Source: Terrimonas_B sp041743125
GTDB lineage: Bacteria > Bacteroidota > Bacteroidia > Chitinophagales > Chitinophagaceae
Assembly: GCA_041743125.1 (NCBI GenBank)
Contig: JBGTNK010000004.1
Location: 14,046 to 78,045, forward strand
Direction: 5' to 3'
Length of the DNA stretch: 64,000 bases
Every line of letters begins with the position of its first letter. The stretch's first letter is position 1. The translations under genes and the position numbers were made by a program. Of this stretch, positions 26,198-35,774 are shown one piece after another. Below the pieces are notes generated by a model, which did not search any database, was not told where the DNA came from, and was given only the letters and a program-made list of their open reading frames with translations.

Positions 26198-27214
26198 ATG
26201 GGAAAGAATAAGGAAATAGTAATGAGTGGTATACGCCCAACAGGTTTTCTACACCTGGGAAATTATTTTGGCGCTTTAAAAAATTATGTTCGGATGCAGG
26301 ATGAATATGATTGCTATTTTATGGTGGCTGATCTTCATTCGCTTACTACGCATCCGGATACCAGTGAATTAAAATTGAATGTTCACCGGGTGTTGTCTGA
26401 AAATATTGCCTGTGGTTTAGATCCGGACAAGGCAACGCTTTACTGCCAAAGCCATATCCGGGAAACTTCTGAATTATACTTGTATCTCAACATGCTTGCC
26501 TACAAAGGGGAATTGGAAAAAACTGCCACATTTAAAGATAAAGTAAGGCAGCACCCCGAAAATGCAAATGCCGGGTTGTTGACTTACCCCGTACTCCAGA
26601 CCGCGGATATTATTTTACATCGGGCATCTTTGGTTCCTGTAGGTAAAGACCAGGAACAACATCTTGAAATGGCACGCAATTTTGCGAATCGTTTCAATCA
26701 CAGGTATAGCGACGTCTTTCCAGAACCCCATGCATTTAATTATGGAGGAGAATTGATTAAGGTCCCCGGTTTGGATGGAAAAGGCAAAATGAGCAAAAGT
26801 GAAAATCAATTAGCCACCATTTATCTTTCTGATGATGACGACCTCATCAGGAAAAAAGTAATGAAGGCCAAAACTGATTCAGGCCCGGTAGAATCCAATG
26901 CGCCAATACCTGATTATATAGAGAATATTTTTTCATTAATGAGGTTGGTTAGCCCTCCGGACGTGATAGAGAAGTACCAGGAGGATTATGTAAAAGGTTC
27001 TATTCGCTATGGCGATATGAAAAAGCAGTTAGGGGAACACATGGTTCAATTCATTGCCCCTATCCGCGAAAAATCAGAGGCTATCCGTAACAACACGGGC
27101 TATTTAAATGAAGTGATGGAGAAAGGAGCAGAAAAAGCAAGGCAAAGTGCCCGGCAAACGATGGAGTTGGTAAGAGATGCCATGGGATTGAACTATTTTC
27201 ATAACAAGCAATAA
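26198..27214 (+). CDS. trpS: Tryptophanyl-tRNA synthetase
   Basis: TrpS charges tRNA-Trp. The 338-residue class I synthetase has the HIGH-like motif as HLGN in SGIRPTGFLHLGN and the KMSKS loop as GKMSKSEN. The C-terminal anticodon-binding domain is present. Two ATGs are possible: 26183 adds five residues (MCLGT), while 26198 gives the usual short N-terminus, so it is preferred. It is divergent from gatC across a ~150-base gap, where a TACCTTTT sequence may be a weak -7 box. Confidence 0.95.
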   Translation: MGKNKEIVMSGIRPTGFLHLGNYFGALKNYVRMQDEYDCYFMVADLHSLTTHPDTSELKLNVHRVLSENIACGLDPDKATLYCQSHIRETSELYLYLNMLAYKGELEKTATFKDKVRQHPENANAGLLTYPVLQTADIILHRASLVPVGKDQEQHLEMARNFANRFNHRYSDVFPEPHAFNYGGELIKVPGLDGKGKMSKSENQLATIYLSDDDDLIRKKVMKAKTDSGPVESNAPIPDYIENIFSLMRLVSPPDVIEKYQEDYVKGSIRYGDMKKQLGEHMVQFIAPIREKSEAIRNNTGYLNEVMEKGAEKARQSARQTMELVRDAMGLNYFHNKQ

Positions 27215-27284
27215 AAGGGATTGCAGGGGTTATTTTATATTTATCTTTCAGGCTCTGAAATTCTTATCCCTGACATTGAATAAT

Positions 27285-27923
27285 ATGGCAAAATCTAAGG
27301 CAAAAACAAAACATATCGCAGTCGCCGGCAACATCGGTGCCGGTAAGACAACGCTGACCGAAATGCTTAGCAAGCATTATAAATGGATACCCAATTTTGA
27401 AGATGTGGAGCACAATCCCTACCTCATGGATTTTTATGAAGATATGCCCCGGTGGAGTTTTAATTTACAAATTTATTTTTTGAACAGCCGCCTCCGGCAA
27501 TTGGTTGAAATTCAAAAAGGCACTGAGACCGTAATACAGGACAGGACAATATATGAAGATGCTAATATTTTTGCTCCTAATCTGCATGAAATGGGGCTTA
27601 TGAGCAAAAGGGACTTTGATAATTATTTTCATTTTTTTCAAACATTAAAAACCCTGGTTCAACCCCCCGATCTTTTGATTTACCTGAACGCTTCAGTGCC
27701 TACTCTGGTGGGACAAATTCAGAAAAGAGGAAGAGAATATGAAGAAAATATTCGCCTGGATTATTTGAAGAGGCTTAATGAGTATTACAACAAATGGATT
27801 GCGGGTTATAAAGAAGGTCAGTTATTGATCATTGACGTGGATAAAAATAATTTTGCTGATAATGAAGAGGACCTGGGGGAAATTATTGCCAAAGTAGACG
27901 CCCAGTTGTATGGATTATTTTAA
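27285..27923 (+). CDS. Deoxynucleoside kinase
   Basis: A 212-residue kinase of the deoxyadenosine/deoxyguanosine kinase type, which salvages deoxynucleosides by phosphorylation. The P-loop is GNIGAGKTT, the DRS-like motif is QDRTIYEDANIF and the lid arginines occur in RGREYEENIRLDYL. The ATG at 27285 is used; a TTG three codons upstream is less likely. The substrate (purine or pyrimidine) cannot be decided from sequence. It follows trpS by 70 bases on the same strand. Confidence 0.88.
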   Translation: MAKSKAKTKHIAVAGNIGAGKTTLTEMLSKHYKWIPNFEDVEHNPYLMDFYEDMPRWSFNLQIYFLNSRLRQLVEIQKGTETVIQDRTIYEDANIFAPNLHEMGLMSKRDFDNYFHFFQTLKTLVQPPDLLIYLNASVPTLVGQIQKRGREYEENIRLDYLKRLNEYYNKWIAGYKEGQLLIIDVDKNNFADNEEDLGEIIAKVDAQLYGLF

Positions 27924-27970
27924 CTGTTTTTAGGGAATCCGGTCTGGCTTAAAAAAAGTAAATTGTGAAC

Positions 27971-28573
27971 ATGAAAATGATCATACTGTTTGCAAGTATT
28001 CTTCTCTCCTTTACATCTGAATCGCAGTCATTAAAAGAAGCCCTTTATGGCGGTAAATTAAAAGCTGATACGGGTGCCGTTATAAGAAAAGGGGATAGTT
28101 TGAAGATCAAAGAAAATATTGCCCAAAAGGTTATTGAAGATTCAATTAAAAAAGAAGAAATAGCCCTGGTCAAACAAAACGCAGCGGCAGCCGGGCTTGA
28201 TACGAGTACTACCGGGAATATAAATATTTCAACTGAAACATCTGCATCCGAAACAGCAGTGAAAACTATTCCGGCAGACAATAACCTGATCTGGAAAACT
28301 TTTATTGATACCGTTAGCAGTTCCGTAAGATCTGAAGTCATCACTTCCAACAAATTAAAGAAAGGAGCCTATTCCGTGCTCATACAATATGAAATCAGGC
28401 CGGATGGACAGATTAATATTAACAGTGTAGTCTCTGATCCTCAAAATTCTTTTTTAGAAGGACAAATTAAGGTGAGATTGATGTTGGATGCCCCTCAAAT
28501 GAACCCCGTAATGGGCACAAATGGTAAACCAAGAACTGTTGCCAGAAAACAATTGTTGAGTTTTACTAAATAA
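27971..28573 (+). CDS. Secreted hypothetical protein with possible TonB-C-like domain
   Basis: A 200-residue protein with a signal peptide (first ~20 residues, ending near SESQS). A low-complexity middle region rich in S, T and A follows. Residues ~95-200 have alternating strands including SVLIQYEIRPDGQININSV and a QMNPVMGTNGKPR turn, reminiscent of the TonB C-terminal/energy-transducer fold. The relationship is weak and the function is unknown. It follows the deoxynucleoside kinase by 47 bases and may share its transcript. Confidence 0.55.
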   Translation: MKMIILFASILLSFTSESQSLKEALYGGKLKADTGAVIRKGDSLKIKENIAQKVIEDSIKKEEIALVKQNAAAAGLDTSTTGNINISTETSASETAVKTIPADNNLIWKTFIDTVSSSVRSEVITSNKLKKGAYSVLIQYEIRPDGQININSVVSDPQNSFLEGQIKVRLMLDAPQMNPVMGTNGKPRTVARKQLLSFTK

Positions 28574-28636
28574 AAAAAATTTAAGATCAAGTAAGTGTTT
28601 TTTCCTGCCAGGGATAAATTTGTAAAACCGTTATGC

Positions 28637-29179
28637 TTATTGATTATAGCCGGAATACTGTTCGTAGTCATTCAGTAACCGATCAATTTTTTTCAACCAT
28701 TCCTTTTGTTTGTTCTTATTTATACTATGATTTGTTTCCAGGTCATAGGCGTTTTGCATCTCCTCTTTTTCCGCTGTAATGGATTCATATATTTTTCTCA
28801 GGTCATTCTTAAAATTATTCTTATTGAATTTGTATTCACTCAATTTCATATTAAGCTTGCGGGCAAATATTTCAGCAATATCAAAATGCCCTTGTTCATG
28901 GGCCAGTATGTAATCTGTTTTGTGAATTCCCCAGGATTTAGTTTTAGAAAAACTACAGGTGATTTTATAACCAAAACCCTTGCTGTTAAAATTATATTCA
29001 ATGCCAAGATAGGTGGCGGTGGAGGCAGCCGCATCAGAATCTGGTTTTACATTGCCTTTATAATCGGCCCAGGTGAGTCTTTGGTCCGGATTCCAACTAA
29101 TTAATTCCTCATCCATATCCTGGCTGAAAGAAGATAAGGATAATGACAGCACTAAAAGGGGAATTAGATTTTGCATCAT
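28637..29179 (-). CDS. DUF922-like secreted zinc protease
   Basis: A 180-residue protein with a signal peptide (residues ~1-19). It has the DUF922 hallmark RLTWADYKG followed by a metalloprotease-like helix with AHEQGHFDIAE, in which HExxH would bind zinc and carry out catalysis. The C-terminal half is helical and lysine-rich. DUF922 proteins are putative secreted proteases of the gluzincin type, and no substrate is known. It is convergent with the upstream hypothetical gene and lies upstream of the pckA terminator on the minus strand. Confidence 0.8.
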   Translation of the reverse strand: MMQNLIPLLVLSLSLSSFSQDMDEELISWNPDQRLTWADYKGNVKPDSDAAASTATYLGIEYNFNSKGFGYKITCSFSKTKSWGIHKTDYILAHEQGHFDIAEIFARKLNMKLSEYKFNKNNFKNDLRKIYESITAEKEEMQNAYDLETNHSINKNKQKEWLKKIDRLLNDYEQYSGYNQ

Positions 29180-29237
29180 GGAATCTAGAACGGCAGCATG
29201 GTATGGAAAGTTGCAGCCACGAATAAAATATGTTCTT

Positions 29238-29271
29238 AAAAAAAAACTCCCCCGGATCTATACCGGGAGAG
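29238..29271 (-). terminator. Rho-independent terminator of pckA
   Basis: Read on the minus strand, a nine-base stem CTCTCCCGG / CCGGGGGAG (one G.T pair) with a seven-base loop is followed by nine T. It lies 22 bases after the pckA stop. Confidence 0.85.
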
Positions 29272-29292
29272 TATAAGACAAATAGAGAGTGA

Positions 29293-30897
29293 TTACAATT
29301 TTGGAGCTGCTTCCAGAACTTCCGGATTTACACCTTCCTTATATTTTTCAAAATTTTTATTAAACAAACCGGAGAGGTACATTGCTTTATTGTCATATGC
29401 GGCCTTATCGGTCCAGGTATTTCGGGGATTCAGAATTTCTGCGGGGACATGAGGGCATGCTTTAGGCATGGCCATTCCGAATATTGGGTCCTTTTCATAT
29501 TCCACTCCATCCAATTTCCCAGCTAAAGCAGCTGTGATCATAGCCCTTGTATATCTCAGCTTCATGCGATTGCCAATACCATAAGGTCCTCCTGTCCAGC
29601 CGGTGTTGATCATCCATACATTTACCTTGTGTTCGGTCATTTTACTTCCCAGCATTTGAGCATATTTGCCGGGGTGCAACGGTAAAAATGGGGCACCGAA
29701 ACATGCGCTGAATGTAGGTTTGGGTTCAGTAACACCCGCTTCCGTTCCTGCCACTTTAGCTGTGTATCCAGAAATAAACTGGTACATGGCCTGGCCCGGA
29801 GTTAATCTGGAGATGGGTGGCAGTACGCCAAAGGCATCACAGGTAAGCAAGAAAATATTTTTGGGAAGGCCTCCAATTGATGGATCCAGGGAATTACTAA
29901 TATATTCCAGCGGATAAGAAACCCGGGTGTTTTCGGTGATACAACTATCATCAAAATTGATCCTATTACTCCCAGGATAGAAAATCGTATTTTCAACCAT
30001 GGCCCCGTGTCTTATTGCATTAAATATTTCCGGTTCCTTTTCCTCTGTCAAATTGATTGTTTTCGCATAACAACCCCCTTCGAAATTGAAAATATTATCA
30101 GCAGTCCATCCATGTTCATCATCGCCAATTAATTTACGATCGGGATCTGCGCTCAAAGTAGTTTTTCCTGTGCCACTTAATCCAAAAAATATGGCAGTAT
30201 CTCCGTCCTCGCCCAAATTAGCACTGCAATGCATGCTTAATACACTTTTTTGGTGAGGGAGAATATAATTAAGTATAGTAAAAATGCCTTTTTTAATCTC
30301 TCCGGTGTATCCGGTTCCGGCTAATAATATCATTTTGTTTTTAAAGGAAATTACAGCAGCATTATGTTGCCGGGTACCACATTCAGCCGGATCCAACTTT
30401 AGTCCGGGTGCCGAAAGTATGGTCCATTCAGGAGTAAAGTCTTCCAATTCTTCTTCTGATGGACGCAAGAACATATTGTAGGCAAAAAGACTATTCCATG
30501 GTTTCTCATTCACAAGTCTAATATTCAGCCTGTATCGTGGATCTGCGCAAGCAAAACTATCCCGAACCCATAGTTCGGGCAGGGTTTCAAAATAGCCCAA
30601 TATTTTGCTCTTTATCATGTCAAAATATTTCTCGTCAATGGGTAGATTAAAGTCATTCCAGTAAATAGTGTCAGAGGTAATTTCGTCTTTGACAATGAAT
30701 TTATCTTTTGGAGACCGCCCTGTAAATTCTCCTGTACGGATCACAAGGGCGCCTGTATCACTCAGAACACCATCTCCAATTCGTAATGTATCCATCACAA
30801 GTTCTTCGGGGGAAAGTTGATAATGAATATTTTCAAGGTTGCTGATACCTATTTGCATCAGGCTTTGGGTGGGGATTGCAACAACGGAAACCGGCAT
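29293..30897 (-). CDS. pckA: Phosphoenolpyruvate carboxykinase (ATP)
   Basis: PckA interconverts oxaloacetate and phosphoenolpyruvate with ATP, for gluconeogenesis or, in some Bacteroidota, CO2 fixation. The 534-residue protein has the family length. The kinase-1a P-loop is GLSGTGKTT, the ring around FNFEGGCYAK binds metal and substrate, and the nearby arginine-rich segment RSPKDKFIV binds the carboxylate. It is transcribed alone from a full promoter (30924-30956) and ends at a strong terminator, so its regulation is independent of its neighbours. Confidence 0.97.
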   Translation of the reverse strand: MPVSVVAIPTQSLMQIGISNLENIHYQLSPEELVMDTLRIGDGVLSDTGALVIRTGEFTGRSPKDKFIVKDEITSDTIYWNDFNLPIDEKYFDMIKSKILGYFETLPELWVRDSFACADPRYRLNIRLVNEKPWNSLFAYNMFLRPSEEELEDFTPEWTILSAPGLKLDPAECGTRQHNAAVISFKNKMILLAGTGYTGEIKKGIFTILNYILPHQKSVLSMHCSANLGEDGDTAIFFGLSGTGKTTLSADPDRKLIGDDEHGWTADNIFNFEGGCYAKTINLTEEKEPEIFNAIRHGAMVENTIFYPGSNRINFDDSCITENTRVSYPLEYISNSLDPSIGGLPKNIFLLTCDAFGVLPPISRLTPGQAMYQFISGYTAKVAGTEAGVTEPKPTFSACFGAPFLPLHPGKYAQMLGSKMTEHKVNVWMINTGWTGGPYGIGNRMKLRYTRAMITAALAGKLDGVEYEKDPIFGMAMPKACPHVPAEILNPRNTWTDKAAYDNKAMYLSGLFNKNFEKYKEGVNPEVLEAAPKL

Positions 30898-30923
30898 AAC
30901 GATGACAAATTTTATTTAAGAAA

Positions 30924-30956
30924 CAAAAGTAATGCACAAATAATGGAAAATACAAA
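30924..30956 (-). promoter_or_regulatory. Promoter of pckA
   Basis: On the minus strand the -7 box TACTTTTG (30924-30931) and the -33 box TTTG (30953-30956) are separated by 21 bases, matching the Bacteroidota consensus. The -7 box ends 26 bases before the start codon. Confidence 0.7.
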
Positions 30957-31289
30957 CGAATGTTAGTTTAAATTTTTTGATCTTTTTTATTGATTTTCAA
31001 AATGATCAATTATATTTTTTGAGAATTTGTATTATTCTTGAATAATATTCAACACAGGATGCTTTTAGTTTAAAAAAAATAATATTCTTAAATTTTTTAG
31101 AAGCCATTCTGATTCCAGCAGATTAATACAGCCTCATTATCTTTAAAGCCCCAAAAGAATAGTAATTAATGTTGGATCATAAACGGGGGAGGAAATTTAA
31201 TTCAATCCTTTGTCTTAAACTTTCGTTTAATTCTTAATAAACTTTATTATACAATCTCAGTTTTCTGCATAAATCTATAAAATCAATTC
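30957..31289. other. Divergent intergenic region, otherwise featureless
   Basis: About 330 AT-rich bases between the pckA promoter and the aminopeptidase P gene. It should hold the promoter of the latter, but no TAnnTTTG with spaced TTTG was found in the right orientation, and no ORF or RNA was recognised. Confidence 0.4.
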
Positions 31290-32582
31290 ATGAAGAATCA
31301 TCCTCTTAATCCCCAATTGTTTTTAAAAAACCGGGAACGTTTTGTCAAATTGATGCTTAAAAATTCAATTGCGATTATTGTAAGTAATGACGAAGTTCCC
31401 AGCAACGGCGATGCTGTTTACCGGTTTCGGCAAAACAGTGATCTCTATTGGTTAAGTGGAATAATCCAGGAGGATAGTATGATTATTTTATTTCCCGATA
31501 ACCCTGATCCAAAATACAGGGAGGTTCTGGTATTGGTAAGGCCAAATGCCCTGAAGGAAAAATGGGATGGGAAAAGGTTAAGAGCTGAGGAAGCAAAGGA
31601 GATGAGCGGGATAAAAACGATTGTATGGCTGGATTCCCTTGAAGGTTTATTGCAGCCCTGGGTACACCTGGCTGACACCATTTATTTGGATACAAATGAA
31701 AATGACCGCAAAGCTAGTTTATTGCAAACACGGGAATACCGTTTTATCCGGGAAATGAAAGAACGGTATCCTTTGCATAAATATGAAAGAGCCGCAAAAT
31801 TGTTTAAAAATGCAAGGTCTATTAAAACAGGCTTGGAAGCAGAGGCAATACAACAGGCTATAGATATAACTGACAAAACATTTCGGCGCCTCCTAAAATT
31901 CATCAAGCCGGGTGTAATGGAGTATGAAATTGAAGCGGAGATATTGCATTCTTTTCTTAGCCAGAGAGCCACCGGGGAAGCCTATGGAAGTATAATAGCA
32001 AGTGGTGACAGGGCAAGAACATTGCATTATGTTTCAAATAACCAGGAATGTAAAGATGGAGAATTGATATTAATGGATTTTGGTGCAGAATATGGAGGTT
32101 ATTGCGCCGATCTTACACGGACCGTACCCGTGAATGGAAAGTTTACGAGGAGACAAAAAACAGTTTATAACAGTTGCCTTCATTTGCATGATTATGCTAA
32201 AAGCCTTTTAAAGCCGGGTATATCTATAATTGATTTTACAGAAAAGATTGGAGAAGAGGCCACCCTGCAATTTTTGAAAATTGGGTTGCTGAAAAAAGCG
32301 GATGTTAAGAATGAAGATGCCGATAACCGGGCCTACCGGAAATATTTATACCACGGTATTTCGCACCATCTGGGAATTGATGTTCATGACCTGGGCACCC
32401 GCACTGAACCTATTAAGGAAGGAATGCTGTTTACTGTAGAGCCGGGCATTTATATTGAAGAAGAGCAAATGGGAATCCGTATTGAAAATAATGTGTGGAT
32501 AACAAAGACAGGCCATAAAGATCTGATGAAAAATATTCCGATCACTGTTGAAGAAATAGAAGCGTTGATGAAAAATATTTGA
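31290..32582 (+). CDS. Xaa-Pro aminopeptidase (peptidase M24)
   Basis: A 430-residue aminopeptidase P, which removes an N-terminal residue before proline. The N-terminal ~170 residues form the creatinase-like domain (YRFRQNSDLYWLSGI). The C-terminal pita-bread domain has the two-metal ligand set: the aspartates in MDFGAEYGGYCADLTR, the histidine in HGISHHLGIDVHD, and glutamates in FTVEPGIY and IRIENN. There is no signal peptide. It is probably transcribed alone. Confidence 0.94.
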   Translation: MKNHPLNPQLFLKNRERFVKLMLKNSIAIIVSNDEVPSNGDAVYRFRQNSDLYWLSGIIQEDSMIILFPDNPDPKYREVLVLVRPNALKEKWDGKRLRAEEAKEMSGIKTIVWLDSLEGLLQPWVHLADTIYLDTNENDRKASLLQTREYRFIREMKERYPLHKYERAAKLFKNARSIKTGLEAEAIQQAIDITDKTFRRLLKFIKPGVMEYEIEAEILHSFLSQRATGEAYGSIIASGDRARTLHYVSNNQECKDGELILMDFGAEYGGYCADLTRTVPVNGKFTRRQKTVYNSCLHLHDYAKSLLKPGISIIDFTEKIGEEATLQFLKIGLLKKADVKNEDADNRAYRKYLYHGISHHLGIDVHDLGTRTEPIKEGMLFTVEPGIYIEEEQMGIRIENNVWITKTGHKDLMKNIPITVEEIEALMKNI

Positions 32583-32764
32583 CCACCTGATTAAATTCCA
32601 GAACGCAGTCAAATCTTATAATTATTATGGCCTGCATGAGTTTTATTTTTAGCCAAAAGAAGGAGCTATATTGCAGGCGAAATATTTTGATAGTTAATCG
32701 GACAGGCATTAATTTTTTTATCAAATGAATAACTAAGGTCAGTTGACCAGGACTTCGGACAATT

Positions 32765-33529
32765 ATGAAGCAAATCCCCAACCTCTTCACTCTTCTTAAT
32801 CTTGTATTTGGCTGCATTGCTATTGTTTTTATTCTTCAAACGGGGCAAGCCATCGTTTATGTAGAGAGTAGTGGGTTTACATCCTGGGAACTGCCGGAAA
32901 AAATGGCTATAGGCTCCATATTTATTTTTGGTGCAGCACTGGTTGATTTTTTGGATGGATTTGTTGCCCGGCTCTTCAAGGCGAGTTCTGAAATGGGAAA
33001 GCAGCTGGATTCATTAGCCGACGTAGTCAGTTTTGGTGTGGCACCGGGATTGATATTCTATCAATTGCTGCGGATCAGTTTTGCCAGGGAAACAGAAGGT
33101 CTTGATGTTTCCATAGCCGCTTTATTACCGGCCTTTTTAATTCCTTGTGCAGCTGCGTGGAGATTGGCGAAATTTAATATTGACAATACGCAGCAATTTT
33201 CATTTAAAGGAGTGCCAACACCGGCAGCAGGTATTACCATCGCATCTCTGCCCCTTATAAGTCATTACCAGCAATTCAATTTGCAGGAACTTCTTTATAA
33301 TAAATGGTTATTGTATGCCATTATAGCTATCCTTGCGTGGCTTATGGTCAGTAATTTCCCATTGATGAGTCTAAAGTTTAAAGACCGCACTTTAAAGAAT
33401 AATATGCCCACATTATTATTAGCCGGCCTTGCACTTTTGTCTATAATTGTATTTAAATGGGTATCGGTTCCCATCATATTCATCGCCTACGTTATTGTAT
33501 CTTTGGCGTTCAAAAATAAATTTGCATGA
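32765..33529 (+). CDS. pssA: CDP-diacylglycerol-serine O-phosphatidyltransferase
   Basis: PssA makes phosphatidylserine, the precursor of phosphatidylethanolamine, the main membrane phospholipid in these bacteria. The 254-residue membrane protein has the CDP-alcohol phosphatidyltransferase motif D-G-x2-A-R-x8-G-x3-D-x3-D in DFLDGFVARLFKASSEMGKQ followed by LDSLAD. About six to eight hydrophobic helices surround it. Its stop codon overlaps the purS start by four bases (ATGA), so the two genes are translationally coupled. Confidence 0.93.
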   Translation: MKQIPNLFTLLNLVFGCIAIVFILQTGQAIVYVESSGFTSWELPEKMAIGSIFIFGAALVDFLDGFVARLFKASSEMGKQLDSLADVVSFGVAPGLIFYQLLRISFARETEGLDVSIAALLPAFLIPCAAAWRLAKFNIDNTQQFSFKGVPTPAAGITIASLPLISHYQQFNLQELLYNKWLLYAIIAILAWLMVSNFPLMSLKFKDRTLKNNMPTLLLAGLALLSIIVFKWVSVPIIFIAYVIVSLAFKNKFA

Positions 33530-33771
33530 CGTTTACTGTTCAGATAAAAGTAATGCCGCTGAAAGAATTATTGGATCCCCAGGGAAAAGCGGTATTGGGA
33601 GGGTTAGAAAATTTGGGATTGAAAAATGTAGAAGATGTAAGAGTAGGTAAGAGTATTACGCTACGGGTAAATGCTGAGTCTGCCGAAACAGCTAAGCAAA
33701 TTGCTGAAGAGGCCAGTAAAAAATTATTGTCTAATCCAGTCATGGAATATTTTGAGGTAAGTGTGAATTAA
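33526..33771 (+). CDS. purS: Phosphoribosylformylglycinamidine synthase subunit PurS
   Basis: PurS is the small bridging subunit of the FGAM synthase complex (PurLQS) in purine synthesis. The 81-residue protein has the typical motif order: FTVQIKVMPLKELLDPQGKA at the start, then GLKNVEDVRVGKSITL, and an ending EEASKKLLSNPVMEYFEV. It overlaps pssA by four bases and so depends on its transcription. purL and purQ are not nearby, although in many bacteria the three genes are adjacent. Confidence 0.93.
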   Translation: MTFTVQIKVMPLKELLDPQGKAVLGGLENLGLKNVEDVRVGKSITLRVNAESAETAKQIAEEASKKLLSNPVMEYFEVSVN

Positions 33772-33841
33772 TGTTTATCAGCACGAAGTATAACTGATTG
33801 TTATTGCTTCTTTCCTTTCTGTTTGGAATTTACGGCAAGTT

Positions 33842-34510
33842 ATGCTCTACCTTGTTCCCACACCTATTGGCAATTTGAAAGATATTACCCTTCGGGCAAT
33901 TGAAGTTCTGAAGGAAGTAGATGTAATATTGGCTGAAGATACCCGCACTACCTCTCACTTGCTAAATTATTACCAGATTGCCAAACCGCTGTCTCCTTAT
34001 CACCAGCATAATGAGCACAAAATACTTCAGCATCTCATTAGCCAGATGCTGGAAGGGAAAAAAATGGCTGTAGTAACAGATGCAGGCACGCCTGGCATTT
34101 CCGATCCTGCTTTTTTATTGGTTAGGGAATGTTTAAAAGTGGGTATCAAAGTAGAATGTTTGCCAGGTGCTACGGCTTTTGTACCAGCGTTGATCAACAG
34201 TGGTATACCTGCCAACCGGTTTATTTTTGAAGGGTTTTTACCATTAAAAAAAGGAAGGCAAACCTTATTGAAGCAATTAACAGATGAAGAAAGAACTATG
34301 ATCTTTTATGAATCACCTGTTCGCTTATTAAAGACTCTTGAAGAATTCAGGATTTATTTTGGAGCAGAAAGAATATGCTCGGTAAGCCGGGAATTGACAA
34401 AGATGTTTGAAGAAAATAAAAGAGGCACACTCCAGGTAGTAATTGAATATTTTTCGTCAAAATCAGTAAAAGGGGAGATCGTAATTGTTGTTGCCGGAAA
34501 ACAGAAATGA
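33842..34510 (+). CDS. rsmI: 16S rRNA (cytidine(1402)-2'-O)-methyltransferase RsmI
   Basis: RsmI methylates the ribose of C1402 in the decoding centre of 16S rRNA. The 222-residue protein starts with the family signature YLVPTPIGNLKDITLRA and continues with LAEDTRTTSHLL. The tetrapyrrole-methylase-like SAM pocket appears as VTDAGTPGISDPA and PGATAFVPALINSG. The C-terminal extra domain of proteobacterial RsmI is missing, a usual Bacteroidota form. It is separated from purS by 70 bases. Confidence 0.93.
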   Translation: MLYLVPTPIGNLKDITLRAIEVLKEVDVILAEDTRTTSHLLNYYQIAKPLSPYHQHNEHKILQHLISQMLEGKKMAVVTDAGTPGISDPAFLLVRECLKVGIKVECLPGATAFVPALINSGIPANRFIFEGFLPLKKGRQTLLKQLTDEERTMIFYESPVRLLKTLEEFRIYFGAERICSVSRELTKMFEENKRGTLQVVIEYFSSKSVKGEIVIVVAGKQK

Positions 34511-34596
34511 TAATTTATACCCAAAAATGGCATGGCAAGATTTTCAAATGCTGCAGATACAGCAAATTTGCAATTCAATTCAAAAAGAAAAGTAAG

Positions 34597-35043
34597 ATGA
34601 AGAAAAGATTATTATCGCTGACATTTGCTTTGACATTCATTTTAGGAAAGGCTTTTTCCCAGATCCGGGAAATTCCAAAAATAGTTGAAGAAACATTTTC
34701 GAATCAATACCAGGGAGCATCTGATATCGATTTTAAAGATCAATTGGTAAGAGTAGATGTTTATTTTTTAATGGATGGCGAAAATATGATAGCCTCTTAT
34801 ACAAACAAAGGTTTATGGAAGGAAACACAAAAGGAATGGAGTTTTGATAAGATGCCTGAAGAAGTAAAAACAGGATTTGAAAAAAGCAAATATGCTGACC
34901 GGGAAATAGAAGAAGCTATTGTACTTTATTTACCAGGCGATATTATTCAGTACAGGCTGAAAGCGAAGAAAAGTGGTGTAGAAAAGAAATACTTGTTTTT
35001 CAATAAATCTGGCAGATTGCTTCGGGAATCCATTACGATTTAA
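34597..35043 (+). CDS. Secreted PepSY-like protein
   Basis: A 148-residue protein with a signal peptide (cleavage near KAFSQ). Two copies of a short strand-helix unit are visible: FSNQYQGASDIDFKDQLVRV with YTNKGLWKETQKEW, and EVKTGFEKSKYADREIEEA with SRYLLF-type strands ending SGRLLRESITI. This is the BLIP/PepSY-like (DUF2874) pattern common in Bacteroidota secreted proteins. Function unknown. The frame extends back into rsmI, but the start with a signal peptide is at 34597. It overlaps the stop of the convergent nitroreductase by four bases. Confidence 0.75.
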   Translation: MKKRLLSLTFALTFILGKAFSQIREIPKIVEETFSNQYQGASDIDFKDQLVRVDVYFLMDGENMIASYTNKGLWKETQKEWSFDKMPEEVKTGFEKSKYADREIEEAIVLYLPGDIIQYRLKAKKSGVEKKYLFFNKSGRLLRESITI

Positions 35044-35723
35044 TACCAACTTGCAATTTGTTCCAATTTTTTTCTTTTTAAATCCGGAACCCAGCATTCC
35101 GCTGCCGGATACCCGAAGGGAATTACCAAAAAGGGCTTTTCATTTTCCGGCCGGCTTAACACTTTTGTCAAAAAATTCATTGGTGAAGGAGTGTGGGTAA
35201 GTGCAACCAATCCGGCATTATGAATAGCTGCTAATAAAAAACCACAAGCAATACCGCAGCTTTCTGTCACATAGTAGTTTTGATTTTTTTTTCCTGTTTT
35301 ACCCAGTTCATAGCTTCGCTTAAAAATAATGATAAGCCAGGGAGCTTTTACCAAAAATTCTTTATGCCAGTCTGTTTGCAAGGGTCGCAGATCTTTTAGC
35401 CATTCTTCTGGCATTCTTCCGCTGTAACTTTCAAATTCTTCTTTTTCTGCTTCTGCTTTTATGTGCTTTTTGATATGCAGATCACTTACTATACAAAATG
35501 TCCAGGGTTGTTTATGTGCTCCGCTTGGCGCAGTAGATGCTGACAGTATGATATTTTCTACAACTTCCTTAGCTACTGGTTTATCAGAAAATTCCCGAAC
35601 AGTGCGCCTCTTATCCATCCATTCATAAAACTGGCTGCTTTTTCTTATAATTTCAGGCGATTCAAATGTTTCCCGGGAATAAGAAATAAATGGATATCCA
35701 TCAATTATTTTTGTCTTTTGCAT
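35040..35723 (-). CDS. Nitroreductase family protein
   Basis: A 227-residue FMN-dependent oxidoreductase of the nitroreductase superfamily. The motif DKRRTVREFSDKPV near residue 35 is the classic FMN-phosphate-binding start of the domain, ASTAPSGAHKQPWTF is the second FMN site, and VIPFGYPAAE is the C-terminal loop. The substrate is unknown; members of this superfamily reduce nitro groups, quinones, flavins or iodotyrosine. It is divergent from the M1 peptidase gene, with only ~50 bases between the starts. Confidence 0.9.
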   Translation of the reverse strand: MQKTKIIDGYPFISYSRETFESPEIIRKSSQFYEWMDKRRTVREFSDKPVAKEVVENIILSASTAPSGAHKQPWTFCIVSDLHIKKHIKAEAEKEEFESYSGRMPEEWLKDLRPLQTDWHKEFLVKAPWLIIIFKRSYELGKTGKKNQNYYVTESCGIACGFLLAAIHNAGLVALTHTPSPMNFLTKVLSRPENEKPFLVIPFGYPAAECWVPDLKRKKLEQIASWY

Positions 35724-35774
35724 AACAAGTTTTTGGCGAAATTTACCGATTCTATTTTTTTAAAATTTGTTTTC

